Part shown: piece by piece, positions 54,303 to 64,000 of the stretch
Position numbering within the stretch: the first letter of the stretch is position 1
How the letters are laid out: each line of letters starts with the position of its first letter
Source: Meiothermus sp. QL-1
GTDB lineage: Bacteria; Deinococcota; Deinococci; Deinococcales; Thermaceae
Direction of reading: 5' to 3'
DNA: 64,000 nucleotides
Assembly (NCBI RefSeq): GCF_003351145.1
Contig: NZ_QQSV01000001.1
Coordinates: 310,001 to 374,000 of the forward strand
Made by a program: the position numbers and the translations under genes
Notes under the pieces: model-generated
Databases searched by the model: none
What the model saw: only the letters and a program-made list of their open reading frames with translations
What the model was told of the DNA's origin: nothing

Positions 54303-54869
54303 ATGTCGAAGCTAGAGGATATCTTGCAGAATGAGGTGGCGGCCGAGATTGCGGCCATTGCCGCCGAGGCTGAGGCCAAGGCCAAGGCCATCCTCGAGGC
54401 CGCCCAAGCCCAGGCCGAGGCCTTGAAGGCCAACCGGCAGCGGGCCCTCGAGGCCGAGCACGCCGCGGCCTTGCGCCGGGCCGAGAGCGCGGCCGAGCTT
54501 CTGGTGAACCAGTCGCGCATCGCGGCCCGGGGCAGGGTGGTGGAGGAGGTGCGGGCCCAGGCCCTGCGCGCCTTGGAGGAGCTCACGGGCCAGCCCCAGT
54601 TTGGCGAGGTGTTAGTAAAGCTCGCCGAGGAGGCGCTGTCCGGCATGGGGGGAGCCGAGGCCGTGGTGGTGAACCCGGCCCACGCCCCCCTGCTGGCCGA
54701 ATGGGCCCAGAGCAAGGGCCTGGAGCTCCGCACCGACCCGGCCATTCGCAATGGGGTGCGCCTGGTGGCTGCAGGGGGCAGGGCCTTCGTGGAGAACGCC
54801 CTGAGCGAGCGGCTCGAGCGGGCCTGGGACGCCCTTTCAGCCAAGGCTGTGCGGGCCATCTGGGGGTAG
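54303..54869 (+). CDS. atpE: V/A-type ATPase subunit E (peripheral stalk)
   Basis: The 188-residue product has a long N-terminal coiled coil (about residues 10-90, rich in Ala, Glu and Lys) and a globular C-terminal part with MGGAEAVVVNPAHAPLL and GVRLVAAGGRAFVENAL, which binds the top of subunit B. It pairs with G. The start ATG 54303 follows a Shine-Dalgarno (GGGGAGG). Confidence 0.94.
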   Translation: MSKLEDILQNEVAAEIAAIAAEAEAKAKAILEAAQAQAEALKANRQRALEAEHAAALRRAESAAELLVNQSRIAARGRVVEEVRAQALRALEELTGQPQFGEVLVKLAEEALSGMGGAEAVVVNPAHAPLLAEWAQSKGLELRTDPAIRNGVRLVAAGGRAFVENALSERLERAWDALSAKAVRAIWG

Positions 54870-54871
54870 CC

Positions 54872-55855
54872 GTGTCGCGCGGCGCCTTTGCCTACCTCAA
54901 CGCCCGCCTGCGCGCCCGGCGAAGCCAGATGCTGCCGGAGTCGTTTTTCCAGCAGGCCCTGGGGCTTTCCTTTCCTGACTTCGTGCGCCTGTTGGGAGAG
55001 ACGGTCTACGGCCCCGACCTGGTGGGGGAGGGCCTGGAGGATGTGGACCGGGCGGTGGCCCGCCACCTGGCCCGGACCGTGGGCGACCTCCCTACTTTGG
55101 TCAGCGGGGAGCTGCGGGAGCTGGTGCGCCTGCCGCTTTTGCGGGCAGACCTTTTGAACCTGAAGTCCATCCTGCGGGCCAAGCACACCGGCAGGCCGGC
55201 TGAGGAGGTGCGGGGGAGCCTGGTGGGGGGGACCCTGCCGGAGACCCTGCTCAACGCTATGTTGCAGGCCCCCGATGCGCAGAGCGTGGCCCAGCTCCTC
55301 CAGCTACCCGGCCACCCCCTGGCGCGGGCCCTGCGCCAGGCTTTGGTGGGGAACCCGAGCCCCCTCGAGCTGGAGGTTGCCCTCGAGCGGGAGTTCTTCC
55401 GCCTTTGCTTTGAGAAGGCCAAGAGGCTCAGGCAGGGACGGGTGGCCGCTTACTACGCCCTGGAGGCGGATGTGACCAACCTGGCCACCGCGTTCAAGCT
55501 CCAGGCCTTGGGGGTATCCCAGCCCAGCGCGGAGGAGTACTTCATTCCTGGAGGTAAGCACCTCACCCGCGCCGTCTTTGAACGCATAGCTGCGGGCGAC
55601 CTGGCTGCTATGGAGGCCCTGAACGGTACCCCCCTGGCCCCTTTGGTAGGGGTGCGCACCCTGGGCGAGCTCGAGCGGGAATCCCGCAAGATTCTGCTGG
55701 AAAAGGCCGCGGCAGGGTCTACGGATAGCCTGGGAGGAGGATTGGCCTTGGACTACATCCTGCGCAAGCAGTGGGAGGCCAGCCGGGTGCGTCTGCTGGC
55801 CCGGCGGGCCTACTTCAACCTGCCGGCCGAGGCGGTAGCCAGGGAGGTGGCATGA
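54872..55855 (+). CDS. atpC: V/A-type ATPase subunit C (central stalk socket)
   Basis: Subunit C is the funnel that connects the central stalk to the L ring. The 327-residue product is all helical with the AC39 pattern: FAYLNARLRARRSQML, RADLLNLKSILRAKHTG, FRLCFEKAKRL and the C-terminal DYILRKQWEASRVRLLARR. GTG 54872 directly follows the E stop. Its stop overlaps the F start as ATGA. Confidence 0.94.
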   Translation: MSRGAFAYLNARLRARRSQMLPESFFQQALGLSFPDFVRLLGETVYGPDLVGEGLEDVDRAVARHLARTVGDLPTLVSGELRELVRLPLLRADLLNLKSILRAKHTGRPAEEVRGSLVGGTLPETLLNAMLQAPDAQSVAQLLQLPGHPLARALRQALVGNPSPLELEVALEREFFRLCFEKAKRLRQGRVAAYYALEADVTNLATAFKLQALGVSQPSAEEYFIPGGKHLTRAVFERIAAGDLAAMEALNGTPLAPLVGVRTLGELERESRKILLEKAAAGSTDSLGGGLALDYILRKQWEASRVRLLARRAYFNLPAEAVAREVA

Positions 55856-56172
55856 GAATAGGCGTGCTGACCGATGCTGAGGTGGCCTCGGGCTTTCGCC
55901 TGGTGGGCCTGGAGGCCGAGGTGGCTTCGCCCGAGGAGGCCGCGCGCAAGCTGGTGGAGATGATCCAGTCGGGCCGCTACGCCCTGATTGCGGTGGATGA
56001 GCGTTTGCTCAAGGACCCCAACAAGGCCGCTGAACGGGTCATGCGGGGGCGCAGCGTCCCGGTGCTCCTTTCCCTGCCCAACCTGCAGGATACCCTCGGC
56101 GGAGGGGGGGATGCGCGGGCCTACATGCGCCGGCTGGTGCGCGATACCATAGGTTTTGATGTAAAGGTCTGA
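55852..56172 (+). CDS. atpF: V/A-type ATPase subunit F (central rotor)
   Basis: The 106-residue CheY-like subunit starts [22 protein letters not shown], has [13 protein letters not shown] near 45 and ends with a helix that contacts subunit D. It is part of the rotor and may regulate ATP hydrolysis. ATG 55852 overlaps the C stop. Confidence 0.95.
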   Translation: MRIGVLTDAEVASGFRLVGLEAEVASPEEAARKLVEMIQSGRYALIAVDERLLKDPNKAAERVMRGRSVPVLLSLPNLQDTLGGGGDARAYMRRLVRDTIGFDVKV

Positions 56173-56188
56173 GCCCAAAGGAGGGTGG

Positions 56189-57925
<1,737 letters not shown>

Positions 57926-57935
57926 GGAGGTTGGG

Positions 57936-59336
<1,401 letters not shown>

Positions 59337-59346
59337 GGGGGTGCCC

Positions 59347-60012
59347 GTGGCTGAGCCCGTTTCGCCGACCCGCTCCACCCTCTTGGCCAAGCGCGACCAG
59401 CGGCGCCTGGCCTTGCAGGGGGTGGAGCTTTTGAAGAACAAGCGCGACGCCTTGATTGCAGAGTTCTTCGCGCTGGTGCAGGACTCCCTGAAGGCGCGCG
59501 AGGCTTTGGAACAGGCGGCCAAAGAGGCCTACTTCAGCCTGCTCATCGCCAAGGCCTTCGACACCCCGGAGGCGGTGGAGTCGCTTTCGGGGAGCCCCCT
59601 CGAGGTCCAGATACAGGTGGAGAGCCTGTACGGGGTCAAGGTGCCCCGCATCCAACCGCCCGAGCGCAACGGGGCGCTGGCCTTCAGCCCCATTGGGGTG
59701 GGGGCCAAGACCTTGGAGGCTGCCGCAGCCTTTCGCGCGCTGGCCGAGGCCATCATCGCGGTGGCCAACACCGAGAACCGGCTGCGCAAAATTGGCGAGG
59801 AGATCAAGAAGACCAACCGCCGGGTGAACGCTTTAGAGCAGATCTCGATTCCCGAGATCAACGAGCAGATCAAGTTCATCACCGACACCCTCGACCAGCG
59901 GGCCTTGGAGGAGGTCACCACCCTCAAGCGCATCAAGGCCGCCATCCTGCGCCGCGAGGCCGAGGAGACCGGGGAGGTCTCGGCCCACATCGAGAAGGGT
60001 GCGGGGCTCTGA
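59347..60012 (+). CDS. atpD: V/A-type ATPase subunit D (rotor shaft)
   Basis: Subunit D is the gamma-like shaft. The 221 residues start VSPTRSTLLAKRDQRRLALQGVELLKNKRDALIAEFF in adjoining segments, with the C-terminal helix RRVNALEQISIPEINEQIKFI, both typical. GTG 59347 is preferred because AGGGGGG stands 5 nt upstream; GTG 59341 is possible. Last subunit gene of the operon. Confidence 0.94.
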   Translation: MAEPVSPTRSTLLAKRDQRRLALQGVELLKNKRDALIAEFFALVQDSLKAREALEQAAKEAYFSLLIAKAFDTPEAVESLSGSPLEVQIQVESLYGVKVPRIQPPERNGALAFSPIGVGAKTLEAAAAFRALAEAIIAVANTENRLRKIGEEIKKTNRRVNALEQISIPEINEQIKFITDTLDQRALEEVTTLKRIKAAILRREAEETGEVSAHIEKGAGL

Positions 60013-60021
60013 AGCCTCCTT

Positions 60022-60375
60022 ATGGCCTGGCTCGACGTGTTGGTGGGGGCGGGCATGGCCCTGGCCGGCCTGGGCCTGGCCCGGCGCCTGGGCTGGGGGG
60101 CGGTGGGGGTCTGGCTCAACCTGGCCTGGTTCGTCTACCAAAACGAGTGGGGCCAGGGCTGGCTTGCTTACCTGCGGGGGGTGGGGCTTTTCTTTGTGCT
60201 GGCCGCAGGATACCGCCAGTACGGCCTGGCCTGGGCCCTCCTGCCCTGGCCGCTTCTTCTCCTGGGGCGCTTCAACTTCTCCCTCCTAGGCCCTTATTTT
60301 CCAGCCTGGGGCGAGGGCCTGATGCTGGGGGCCTTGCTCTACCTGTTGGTGGGGCTTTTCAGAAGGCCTGCGTAA
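60022..60375 (+). CDS. Small membrane protein, unknown, behind the V-ATPase operon
   Basis: The 117-residue product has four hydrophobic segments with many Leu, Gly and Trp and a charged RRLGW loop. No motif is recognised. It starts 9 nt after atpD and is probably read from the same transcript. Its last 37 nt overlap the convergent nitrilase gene, which is unusual in this window. Confidence 0.6.
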   Translation: MAWLDVLVGAGMALAGLGLARRLGWGAVGVWLNLAWFVYQNEWGQGWLAYLRGVGLFFVLAAGYRQYGLAWALLPWPLLLLGRFNFSLLGPYFPAWGEGLMLGALLYLLVGLFRRPA

Positions 60376-61106
60376 AGCTCCGGGCGGCGCTGGGGGAAGA
60401 CCGGAAACTCCTGCCGCAGCCGGGTGGGGTAGCCGGGCTCGAGCTCCACCACCCCCACCTCCTCGGCCTCGAGCCGAAGCATCTCCTGGCCCAGGGGGTC
60501 TACCGCCAGGCTGGGCGCGCCGAAAGGGGCCTCGGCGTGGTTGACGGCCACCAGATAGGCCTGGTTCTCAGCAGCCCGGGCCTTGCAGAAGAGCTCCCAG
60601 GCGTAGGCCCGGGCCCTGGGCCAGGCCGAGGGGACCAGGAAGAGGTCCACCCCCTCCACCGCGTAGGCCCGGAAGACCTCGGGGAAGCGCAGGTCGAAGC
60701 AGATGGCCAGCCCGGCCTGGAAGCCTTCCAACCCCAGCCGCACCAGGCTTTGCCCGGGGGTCATGGTGGCCGGCTCGTTGAAGGCCGGGATGAGGTGGGT
60801 CTTGGTGTAGGTGGCCTGGAGGCCATCCGGCCCTATGAGGTGGGCCCGGTTGGCGTAGCGCTCCCCGGCGACCTCCAGCACCCCTGCCAGCACCCGCAGG
60901 CCGCTTTGGCCGCAGAACCTTTCCAGCTCGGCCAGGACCCAGGGGGTGCGCGGGGCCAGCTCGTAGCGGTAGCCGCTGGGGAAGAGTTCCGGCAGCACGG
61001 CCAGGTGGGCCTTTTGCCGGCGGGCTTCTTCTAAGAGCTCCAGGGCCTTCTCCAAGGTGGCCTCTGGGCTCTCGCGGGTGGTGAGGTGCAGCAGGGCGAC
61101 TCTCAT
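60339..61106 (-). CDS. Carbon-nitrogen hydrolase (nitrilase superfamily)
   Basis: The 255-residue enzyme has the catalytic triad in order: Glu in VLPELFPSGY (about residue 40), Lys in YTKTHLIPAFNE (about 105) and Cys in AICFDLRFPEVFRAYA (about 139). The family hydrolyses amides such as carbamoyl or omega-amide groups; substrate is not clear. ATG 61106 overlaps the stop of the small membrane protein gene as ATGA. Its 3' end overlaps the gene at 60022-60375. Confidence 0.87.
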   Translation of the reverse strand: MRVALLHLTTRESPEATLEKALELLEEARRQKAHLAVLPELFPSGYRYELAPRTPWVLAELERFCGQSGLRVLAGVLEVAGERYANRAHLIGPDGLQATYTKTHLIPAFNEPATMTPGQSLVRLGLEGFQAGLAICFDLRFPEVFRAYAVEGVDLFLVPSAWPRARAYAWELFCKARAAENQAYLVAVNHAEAPFGAPSLAVDPLGQEMLRLEAEEVGVVELEPGYPTRLRQEFPVFPQRRPELYAGLLKSPTNR

Positions 61107-61420
61107 GGCCTGATGCGGTAGGAGAGATAGGGCAGGCCCAGCCCCAGAAGGCTTCCGAGCAGGGCTGCGGTGGGCTCGCCTCCTATGCCCAGGGCCTGGG
61201 CCACGAACTGCAGCAATACCAAGGCCGCCAGCACGAAGGCGTATAGGGGGATGACCAGGGGCTTGGGCTGGTACTGCACCATCCCGGCCCCCACCATGGC
61301 GGTTACGCTCAGGGTGGCCCCGAAGTGGCTGGGCTGGAAGAAGAAAAACCACACGAAGCCGGCAATGCCCGCGTATATCAGGGTGCGGGCCAGGCGGTCG
61401 GGGGCCAGGCGGCCTTGCAT
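61103..61420 (-). CDS. Small membrane protein, unknown function
   Basis: The 105-residue product has three or four hydrophobic segments (LIYAGIAGFVWFFFF, LYAFVLAALVLLQFV, ALLGSLLGLGLPYLSY) and a basic end. No family is recognised. It is joined to the nitrilase-fold gene by an ATGA overlap and follows the next membrane-protein gene by 1 nt. Confidence 0.65.
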   Translation of the reverse strand: MQGRLAPDRLARTLIYAGIAGFVWFFFFQPSHFGATLSVTAMVGAGMVQYQPKPLVIPLYAFVLAALVLLQFVAQALGIGGEPTAALLGSLLGLGLPYLSYRIRP

Positions 61421-61421
61421 C

Positions 61422-61730
61422 CTACCCCTTCACAAAGCGCCAGACCAGGAGGCTGGCCAGTATGAGCCCCAGCCCCCCCCAGGCCACCTGTGGCTCCTGC
61501 CCGGCGAAGCCCATCAGGGCGGCGAAGACCCCGGCGCAGAGGAAGCCGATGGCGTATTTCGGGTTGACGGTGAGCCCCAGCATCAGGGCCACCAGGAAGC
61601 CCGAGAGGGCGGGGGAGAGCCCGGCCCCCACCGCCACCACCACCAGCAGCAGCCCCAGCGTGATGGCGAGGCCCAGGAAGTAGGCCCCGGGAAAGGGTTC
61701 CTTGTTTGGTTTTCCCTTGCTTTTTTCCAT
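61422..61730 (-). CDS. Small membrane protein, unknown function
   Basis: The 102-residue product has a basic N-terminus (MEKSKGKPNKEPFPG) followed by three or four hydrophobic segments (FLGLAITLGLLLVVVAVGAGL, IGFLCAGVFAALMGF). ATG 61730 has GAAGGGG upstream and a possible TATTAT -10 at 61745-61750. It is the first gene of a three-gene operon with the next membrane protein and the nitrilase-fold hydrolase. Function unknown. Confidence 0.65.
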   Translation of the reverse strand: MEKSKGKPNKEPFPGAYFLGLAITLGLLLVVVAVGAGLSPALSGFLVALMLGLTVNPKYAIGFLCAGVFAALMGFAGQEPQVAWGGLGLILASLLVWRFVKG

Positions 61731-61751
61731 GCGGCACCCCTTCAATAATAC

Positions 61752-63029
61752 CTAGAGCAAGCGGGCCTTGAGGGCCTCCAGCCGGGGGGGTAGCGGTTCT
61801 ACCTGGACGGGCCGGTCCTTGAGGGCCTCGAGGCGGGCCTCCTGGGGGGGCTCTATGCCCAAGGCCTTTCGTACCGCGTCGGGAAACTTGGCCGGGTGGG
61901 CGGTGGAGAGGGCCACAATGGGGGTGGGGTCGCCGGTGTACATGCGGTAGCGGTGGACGGCCTCGAGGCCCACCGCGGTGTGAGGGCAGGCCAGGTAGCC
62001 GTATTGTTCGTAGGTGCGCTGCATGCGCTCCAGCGTGGCTGGGTCGCTCACCGTGGTGCCCCAGACCCATTCCCGCAGCCGCTCTGGGCCTAAAAGGTGG
62101 TAAAGCCGCTCGAAGTTGCTGGGGGCCCCCACGTCCATGGCGTTCGACAGGGTGGGAACGGTGGGAGGGAAGCGGAAGGGCTCGGCCCGGCCTGCAAGGA
62201 AGTCGGGGAAATAGGGGTTGGCGTTGTGGGCGGCGAGGAAGCGGGGGACCCTCAGCCCCATGAGGGCCGCCAGCACCCCACCCGTGAGGTTGCCCAAATT
62301 GCCGCTCGGCACGCAGAAGTTGGCCGCTTCCAGGTGGCCTTGGGCCGCGGCCCACAGATAGTAGAGGGCCTGGGGGAGAAGCCGGCCGATGTTGATGGAG
62401 TTGGCGCTGCTCAGCGGCAGGTGCTTCAGCTCGGGGTCGGTGAAGGCGCTCTTGACCAGCCGCTGGCAGTCGTCAAAGGTGCCCTCCACGGCAAAGGTGC
62501 GCACCCCGGGCCGCTTTACGATGAGCTGGCGCTCCTGCACCTCGCTCACCAGGCCCTTGGGGTAAAGGAGCACCACCTCGATGTTTTCCTGCCCGGCGAA
62601 ACCGTCGGCCACTGCGCTGCCGGTGTCGCCCGAGGTGGCCACCAGGATGATGCGGCGCTCGCCGCGTTTTCGCAGGAAGTGCTGCATCAGGCGGGCCATG
62701 GTGCGGGCCCCGAAGTCCTTGAAGGAAAGGGTGGGGCCGTGGAAGAGCTCGAGCACGTAGAGGCCCTCTTCGAGCCTCACCAGGGGGGCGGGAAAGTCCA
62801 GGGCCTCCCGCACCAGGGGCTCGAGTTCGGCCAGGGGGGGGTCCTGGAGCCACCCCTTCAGGACCTCCACCCCCAGCTCGGCCAAAGAGGCGGCCCGGCG
62901 CCAGGGGCCCGAAAGGCGCGGGATGGCCTCGGGCAGGTAGAGGCCCCCGTCGGGGGCCAGGCCCCCCAGCAGGGCCTCTTCGAAGCTGAGGGGGGTTTTT
63001 TGCGGGTCGCGGGTGCTGAAGTAGCGCAT
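61752..63029 (-). CDS. thrC: Threonine synthase
   Basis: Threonine synthase converts O-phosphohomoserine to threonine with PLP. The 425 residues begin MRYFSTRDPQKTPLSFEEALLGGLAPDGGLYLPE in adjoining pieces and have the PLP Lys in GPTLSFKDFGAR (about residue 103) and ATSGDTGSAVADGF. It belongs to the longer, class 1 type, like E. coli and yeast. Start ATG 63029 lies in an inverted repeat; upstream frame would run into the YyaL gene. No thrA or thrB nearby. Confidence 0.96.
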   Translation of the reverse strand: MRYFSTRDPQKTPLSFEEALLGGLAPDGGLYLPEAIPRLSGPWRRAASLAELGVEVLKGWLQDPPLAELEPLVREALDFPAPLVRLEEGLYVLELFHGPTLSFKDFGARTMARLMQHFLRKRGERRIILVATSGDTGSAVADGFAGQENIEVVLLYPKGLVSEVQERQLIVKRPGVRTFAVEGTFDDCQRLVKSAFTDPELKHLPLSSANSINIGRLLPQALYYLWAAAQGHLEAANFCVPSGNLGNLTGGVLAALMGLRVPRFLAAHNANPYFPDFLAGRAEPFRFPPTVPTLSNAMDVGAPSNFERLYHLLGPERLREWVWGTTVSDPATLERMQRTYEQYGYLACPHTAVGLEAVHRYRMYTGDPTPIVALSTAHPAKFPDAVRKALGIEPPQEARLEALKDRPVQVEPLPPRLEALKARLL

Positions 63030-63045
63030 AGGGCCGAGCCCTATG
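63027..63045. repeat. Inverted repeat CATAGGGC-CGA-GCCCTATG over the thrC start
   Basis: A perfect 8-bp inverted repeat with 3-bp loop includes the thrC ATG at one end and the YyaL-family stop at the other. As RNA it would form a stem that hides the thrC start. Confidence 0.55.
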
Positions 63046-64000
63046 ATACCGGTTGGCTTTTCGGGTAGAGGGCCTGCAGCTCCTCCCTCAGGCTGGCCTC
63101 GTCCTCGGTGGGCAGGCGGCAGGCCCCCCGGCGGCAGAGGTAGGCCAGCCCGGGCTGGCGGCCCCGAAGGACGGGCAGGGCCCCGGGCGGCCCAAAGGCC
63201 AGGGTGGTCAGGGGCAGGAACCAGCGCCGGGCCCCGGCCAGGTGCGAGGGCAGCACGACGGCCAGCTCCGAACCCTGGCTGCCCACCAGGTGGGCCTGGA
63301 GCAGAGCGGCATGGCCCAGGGGGTAGCGCAGGAGGTTCTGGGCGCAAAGCTCTATGGCCCGCATAGCCTCCTCGGCCCAGCCCGGCTCCTCGTAGAGGGC
63401 CGAGAGGCGGAGCAAAAGCTCGGCCGCGGCCGCGGTGCCCGAGGGGTAGGGCCCGTCGTGGAGGTCTTTGGCCCGCACCGGCAGGGTGTCGTCCAGCGAG
63501 TCGTAGAACCCGCCCCCCGTTTCCCGGAAGTGGCCCAGGATGGCCTCGGCCAGCCGGCGGGCGGCCTCGAGCCACTCGACCTCCCCGGTGGCTTCGAAAA
63601 GCGCCAGAAGACCCAGCCCATAGTGGGCCTGGTCGCTCAGGTAGGCCTGGGGCCTGAGCCTGCCCTGGCGCCAGCTATGGCGCAGCAGCCCGTCCTGCCA
63701 CATCTCGCGCAGCACGAACCGGGCGTTTTGGCGGGCAGCCTCGAGGTAGCGGGGCTCCTCGAGCCAGCGCCCCGCCTCGGCCAGCGCGCGCAGCATGAGC
63801 CCGTTCCAGTCGGCCAGCACCTTGTCATCGGTGAGGGGGGGCACGCGCCGCCGGCGGGCCTCGAACAGCCTTCGGCGTACCTCCTCGACCCAGGCCTCAT
63901 AGGCCGCTTCCCCTAGCCCCAGCTCCTGTCGCAGCACGGCCTCGGGGTAGCGGCGCTCGAGCACGTTCGTCCCTTCCCAGTTGCCTGCTTCAGAGACCCC
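63041..64000 (-). CDS. YyaL/DUF255 (thioredoxin-domain, six-hairpin) protein, N-terminus outside window
   Basis: The frame is open to the window edge; codons before 63964 read EAGNWEGTN, a family landmark, so the gene is 5'-truncated by the window. The visible 319 residues are the alpha/alpha barrel with DDKVLADWNGLMLRALAEA, DQAHYGLGLLALFEATG, GGGFYDSLDD and HDGPYPSGTAAAAELLLRL. The N-terminal thioredoxin-like domain is not seen. The role is not firmly known. It ends with ACRLPTEDEASL near a CRRGAC pair. Confidence 0.88.
   Translation of the reverse strand, partial: GVSEAGNWEGTNVLERRYPEAVLRQELGLGEAAYEAWVEEVRRRLFEARRRRVPPLTDDKVLADWNGLMLRALAEAGRWLEEPRYLEAARQNARFVLREMWQDGLLRHSWRQGRLRPQAYLSDQAHYGLGLLALFEATGEVEWLEAARRLAEAILGHFRETGGGFYDSLDDTLPVRAKDLHDGPYPSGTAAAAELLLRLSALYEEPGWAEEAMRAIELCAQNLLRYPLGHAALLQAHLVGSQGSELAVVLPSHLAGARRWFLPLTTLAFGPPGALPVLRGRQPGLAYLCRRGACRLPTEDEASLREELQALYPKSQPVS

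Overview
This window is a chromosomal segment of a Deinococcota bacterium of the Thermaceae. A Meiothermus-type genome fits best, but genus is an inference from gene content, not from a database match. The supporting signs are about two-thirds G+C, a bacterial V/A-type ATPase operon (G-I-L-E-C-F-A-B-D), a DdrA-type repair protein, a RuvC with His in the active site, and many start codons that sit 6-7 nt behind a TAnnnT -10 box, as in leaderless transcripts of this phylum. I see no insertion sequence, prophage, CRISPR array or plasmid gene. The region is core chromosome with a few accessory genes.

Layout. 1-9.1 kb: the end of a large unknown protein, an MFS transporter, ybaB-recR, then on the minus strand a beta-barrel-like outer-membrane protein, a lipoprotein, clpS, a short CDF-like transporter and clpA. 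9.1-24.2 kb: one long minus-strand division and cell-wall (dcw) cluster, mraZ-rsmH-ftsL-ftsI-murF-(lipoprotein)-mraY-murD-ftsW-murG-murC-murB-ftsQ-ftsA-ftsZ-ruvC. Most junctions are 4-base ATGA or GTGA overlaps. Eight MraZ boxes in one helical phase lie upstream. murE and ddl are absent and an unknown lipoprotein gene is inserted. 24.3-28.8 kb: rnpB, yqeY, purH, an EamA transporter, a family-4 uracil-DNA glycosylase, a small unknown gene behind a consensus promoter, and tRNA-Ala(GGC).

28.8-42.8 kb: a P1B-4 metal ATPase, a DUF4388/pseudo-receiver protein, ruvB, a dNTP triphosphohydrolase, a PfkB kinase, the ddrA-phosphoesterase-rsmA operon, a zinc-scavenging locus (AztC-like binding protein, AztD-like chaperone, flavoprotein with a Cys-rich tail) with two Fur/Zur-like boxes, then divIVA, a YggS-family gene and an adenosine-type purine nucleoside phosphorylase. 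42.9-51.5 kb: a bacterial relative of the animal G8-domain proteins CEMIP/TMEM2, ligA, a BMP-family nucleoside-binding protein with its double ATPase, and an RlmO-like rRNA methyltransferase. 51.5-60 kb: the V-ATPase operon behind a TTGACA-18-TATGAT promoter. 60-64 kb: small membrane proteins, a nitrilase-fold hydrolase, thrC, and a YyaL/DUF255 protein that runs off the window.

The most unusual items are the G8/CEMIP-like lipoprotein, the zinc locus with its flavoprotein, the in-phase MraZ array, the dcw lipoprotein, and the widespread leaderless promoter architecture. The last of these also settles several GTG starts.
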